The position numbers were made by a program, and so were the translations under genes. A stretch of 57,131 bases of DNA from a virus, in the IMG/VR virus record IMGVR_UViG_3300021365_000017, positions 1 to 57,131 of that record; one strand, given 5' to 3'. The notes under the pieces are model-generated. The model saw nothing but the letters and a program-made list of their open reading frames with translations, did no database searches and was not told the DNA's origin. Shown one piece after another: positions 56,477 through 57,131 of the stretch (the stretch's first letter is position 1; every line of letters begins with the position of its first letter).

Positions 56477-57131
56477 TTAAGTGATTGAGAAGATGGAACA
56501 GCTAGATGCGGCACCACTTGTTGTAAGGTTAGCATTTACAAGCCAGAACCCTGTATCAACAGCGATACACTCAATCACGTCTCCAATCTTTCCGCCTCTG
56601 GTTGCAGAATCACTATCTAGCGTAATCGTGTTGTTGGTACCGCTCTTGGCTTGGTTTTGAATAGCCCTAGAGCTGCCGTCACTTTTGTCAAGGGTGACCT
56701 TCCCGAAGAACTTATCACCACTAGCAGACTTGATTCTCATAGCAGTAGACTTCTCTGTTAAGACAACGAACTTTAGATTATCACCAGCAGCACTGATTGA
56801 AGGTAGGTTAATAGTACCACCGTTAATTGCGTTAATATCCAAGAGGTAAACGACACTACCGTCACTGGCTTGAATGCTACCGGTATTTGTAAGGGTAGAC
56901 ATGGTAGGAACAGCGGAGTCCGCAGCAATGGTAATCGTGTCTGTTGATGAGTTTCTAGAAAGAGTAATTCCACCTCCTGCATTGAACGTGACAGTCTTGC
57001 TTGAACCGGTAGACTGAGCTACGGTAATCTGTGGGCTGGCGGTTCCTGACGTGCTGGTCGTTACAGTTGAAGCCGAGGGGAATGCCCTCTTCTTAATTGT
57101 ACCATCACTAGCAATCATCAAAACATCTGTT
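56477..57131 (-). CDS. Tail appendage/fibre-like protein, C-terminal part (continues at the left end)
   Basis: Open to the right edge; the ATG seen at 57121 is a by-product of the single mismatch in the terminal repeat and is not the start. With 1-345 it forms a 285-residue protein. This part contains AQSTGSSKTVTFNAGGGITL, strand-rich LLDINAINGGTINLPSISAA and a compact end (GGKIGDVIECIAVDTGFWLV), a common fibre C-terminal pattern. It begins the late operon that leads to the GroES-like, terminase and portal genes. Confidence 0.72.
   Translation of the reverse strand, partial: TDVLMIASDGTIKKRAFPSASTVTTSTSGTASPQITVAQSTGSSKTVTFNAGGGITLSRNSSTDTITIAADSAVPTMSTLTNTGSIQASDGSVVYLLDINAINGGTINLPSISAAGDNLKFVVLTEKSTAMRIKSASGDKFFGKVTLDKSDGSSRAIQNQAKSGTNNTITLDSDSATRGGKIGDVIECIAVDTGFWLVNANLTTSGAASSCSIFSIT
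56990..57131. repeat. Terminal direct repeat, right copy
   Basis: Same 142-nt sequence as 1-142 except C at 57116 (A at 127). In the coding strand the change turns ATT (Ile) into ATG (Met). It shows that the window has wrapped round the genome once. Confidence 0.93.

Noticed and set aside
1-57131. Integrase, repressor, CRISPR array, insertion sequence or toxin-antitoxin pair
   Set aside because: None was recognised on either strand; the tandem repeats present are coding repeats in fibre genes or promoter cassettes without spacer structure.

Overview
The window looks like a complete, terminally redundant genome of a lytic, tailed (probably short-tailed) phage of a Bacteroidetes host. The first 142 bases recur at the end (56990-57131) with one mismatch, and one tail-protein gene runs off the right end and continues from the left end, so the molecule closes into a circle of about 56,989 bp. 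The host assignment rests on three points. Many minus-strand genes carry the Bacteroidetes primary-sigma -7 element TAnnTTTG just before the start codon. Shine-Dalgarno sequences are scarce. Several proteins belong to Bacteroidetes-associated families: a BT4734/VirE-N-type helicase, an M43 'HEVGHxLxLxHxF' metalloprotease with dockerin-like calcium repeats, and a MAM-like adhesin. No integrase, repressor cassette, CRISPR array or insertion sequence is visible.

There are two opposing transcription blocks. From about 6.2 to 19.9 kb the plus strand carries small early genes and replication/recombination genes, ended by a strong intrinsic terminator at 19905-19931. The first half of this block (6.2-12.1 kb) is a series of small genes separated by a recurring intergenic cassette: TTAACATCCGTTAACA, then CACAATAAC, then GCGTTATTACTATAGAAAC at fixed spacing, then an AAAAACAATTCAnnATG leader. 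This looks like a phage-specific promoter class. It drives an ArdC-like antirestriction protein and many unknown proteins. The second half (12.1-19.8 kb) is a tightly overlapping operon: a putative annealing protein, a RecE/PDDEXK exonuclease, a tRNA-Arg(UCU), a DUF3310 protein, a VirE-N/RecA-fold helicase, three further nuclease-like proteins and two proteins with a DnaA-domain-IV-like helix-turn-helix. No DNA polymerase or RNA polymerase gene is recognisable.

The minus strand holds the late genes, read from the right end leftwards and across the circular junction: a tail appendage protein, a GroES-like co-chaperonin, a possible small terminase, a zinc ribbon, terminase large subunit, portal, a set of fibre/appendage proteins (collagen-like, 71-residue repeats, MAM-like), scaffold, major capsid, adaptor proteins, a 1777-residue tail-tube/stabilisation protein, internal virion proteins, a 3286-residue polyvalent protein with a zincin motif and an LPD38-like tail, then DUF5675, a 3-TM holin and a 43-residue Cys-tailed protein. 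The left 0.3-5.7 kb is also mainly minus-strand: an SLT lysozyme, DUF5824, small basic proteins, a membrane coiled-coil protein and the secreted metalloprotease. It is interrupted by two plus-strand genes, a winged-helix protein and a signal-peptide protein.

The parts fit together as follows. Early products counter restriction and take over host replication. The recombination set processes and joins phage DNA. The late block builds and packages a virion with a diverse adhesin set and a large ejected protein complex. The most interesting features are the two contrasting promoter systems (fixed-geometry cassettes for early genes; leaderless-type TAnnTTTG-N4-ATG starts for late genes), the phage-borne M43-dockerin protease, and replication without a recognisable polymerase.
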